Assembly: GCA_017854795.1 (NCBI GenBank)
Contig: JAFMHB010000024.1
Coordinates: 1 to 32,977, forward strand
Length of the DNA: 32,977 nt
Direction of reading: 5' to 3'
From: Candidatus Nanopelagicales bacterium
GTDB lineage: Bacteria; Actinomycetota; Actinomycetes; S36-B12
The notes below the pieces were generated by a model. The model had not been told where the DNA came from. It searched no databases and saw only the letters and a program-made list of their open reading frames with translations. The stretch's first letter is position 1. The number at the start of each line of letters is the position of its first letter. Below are positions 32,606 through 32,977 of the stretch, in pieces. The translations under genes were made by a program, and so were the position numbers.

Positions 32606-32644
32606 CACATGTAAACCCTCACTCGTAAACCCTCACATGTGAGG
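32606..32644. repeat. Direct repeats and 14-bp palindrome upstream of the tRNA cluster
   Basis: GTAAACCCTCAC occurs twice, 14 bp apart (32611 and 32625), and leads into the perfect palindrome CCTCACATGTGAGG (32631-32644). The element lies between the metallopeptidase start (minus) and tRNA-Glu (plus) and may be a regulator site. Identity unknown. Confidence 0.45.
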
Positions 32645-32695
32645 CCGGCTACCTCTCACGCAGGTCTCTCCCCTACACTTTCCGAGTTGTACCAG

Positions 32696-32768
32696 GTCCC
32701 CATCGTCTAGTGGCCTAGGACGCTGCCCTTTCACGGCGGTAACGCGGGTTCGAACCCCGCTGGGGATA
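32696..32768 (+). tRNA. tRNA-Glu(TTC)
   Basis: The acceptor GTCCCCA (32696-32702) pairs with TGGGGAT (32761-32767, the first pair is G-T). The anticodon loop CTTTCAC gives anticodon TTC at 32730-32732. The T-arm is GGTTCGAACC. CCA is not encoded. It is the first of three clustered tRNA genes. Confidence 0.95.
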
Positions 32769-32798
32769 CGGTTTCTGTACGCTGGAAATCAACAGTTT

Positions 32799-32872
32799 GG
32801 CCCCGTAGCGCAGTTGGTTAGCGCGCCGCCCTGTCACGGCGGAGGTCGCCGGTTCGAGCCCGGTCGGGGTCG
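32799..32872 (+). tRNA. tRNA-Asp(GTC)
   Basis: The acceptor GGCCCCG pairs with CGGGGTC (32865-32871) with G discriminator. The anticodon loop CTGTCAC gives GTC at 32833-32835. T-arm GGTTCGAGCC. No encoded CCA. Confidence 0.96.
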
Positions 32873-32899
32873 CTTAGTTCGGAGAGATCCGAACTTGTT

Positions 32900-32976
32900 G
32901 GCCAGGTAGCTCAGTTGGTACGAGCGTCCGACTGAAAATCGGAAGGTCGACGGTTCGATCCCGTCCCTGGCCACCA
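32900..32976 (+). tRNA. tRNA-Phe(GAA)
   Basis: The acceptor GGCCAGG pairs with CCTGGCC (32966-32972), with A discriminator and encoded CCA (32974-32976). The anticodon stem CCGAC/ATCGG region with loop CTGAAAA gives anticodon GAA at 32934-32936. It is complete, ending one base before the window edge. Confidence 0.95.
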
Positions 32977-32977
32977 C

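Overview
The window reads as chromosomal DNA of an actinobacterium (Actinomycetota) of moderate GC content. The evidence is the tadA gene coupled to an actinobacterial tRNA-deaminase-associated protein, a deazaflavin (F420)-type nitroreductase, an actinobacterial-length xylose isomerase, LytR_C and septum-formation-like envelope proteins, GTG starts, and many genes whose -10 hexamer lies only 6-7 nt before the start codon (leaderless pattern). A planktonic freshwater or marine lineage is possible but is inference only. No transposase, integrase, phage gene or CRISPR array is visible.

Layout. 1-280: SRP RNA (minus, cut by the window edge) divergent from tRNA-Ser(GGA), then a terminator. 292-3456: a secreted modular chitin-type LPMO with two almost DNA-identical FN3 units and two CBM5/12 modules, then a DUF2142 membrane protein. 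3550-5219: EthD-like protein, tRNA-Ser(CGA), a small dimeric-barrel-like protein, and an HxlR regulator broken by a +1 frameshift. 5361-10413: the LytR_C/tadA/deaminase-associated operon, upp, a tiny DUF5993-like membrane protein plus a DsbB-like protein, ParA ATPase, septum-formation-like exported protein. 10403-15361: NDH-2, aldo/keto reductase, ABC-F ATPase, deazaflavin nitroreductase, pterin dehydratase, tRNA-Lys. 15428-17281: divergent SDR and Gfo/Idh/MocA oxidoreductases.

17283-23847 is the main metabolic block, a xylose operon on the minus strand: xylA, sugar-binding lipoprotein, ATPase, permease, ROK regulator, aldose 1-epimerase. A 31-bp inverted repeat and a second palindrome lie just upstream of xylA and are good operator candidates. 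No xylulokinase is present in the window. 23977-26856 continues with an ATP-grasp ligase, a small lipoprotein, rpiB and a divergent ribokinase, so pentose uptake and entry into the pentose phosphate pathway dominate 17-27 kb. 26887-32594: exported heparinase II/III-like protein, MpaB/DUF2236 oxygenase, HtrA protease, Sua5 threonylcarbamoyl-AMP synthase and a small zincin. The window ends with a tRNA-Glu/Asp/Phe cluster.

Nothing here is clearly a wholly new system. The most useful observations are the systematic leaderless promoter architecture, the symmetric SRP/tRNA-Ser promoter pair, the xylose operators, the recent FN3 duplication, the frameshifted HxlR gene and a 50-codon DUF5993-like gene that ORF length cut-offs would miss.
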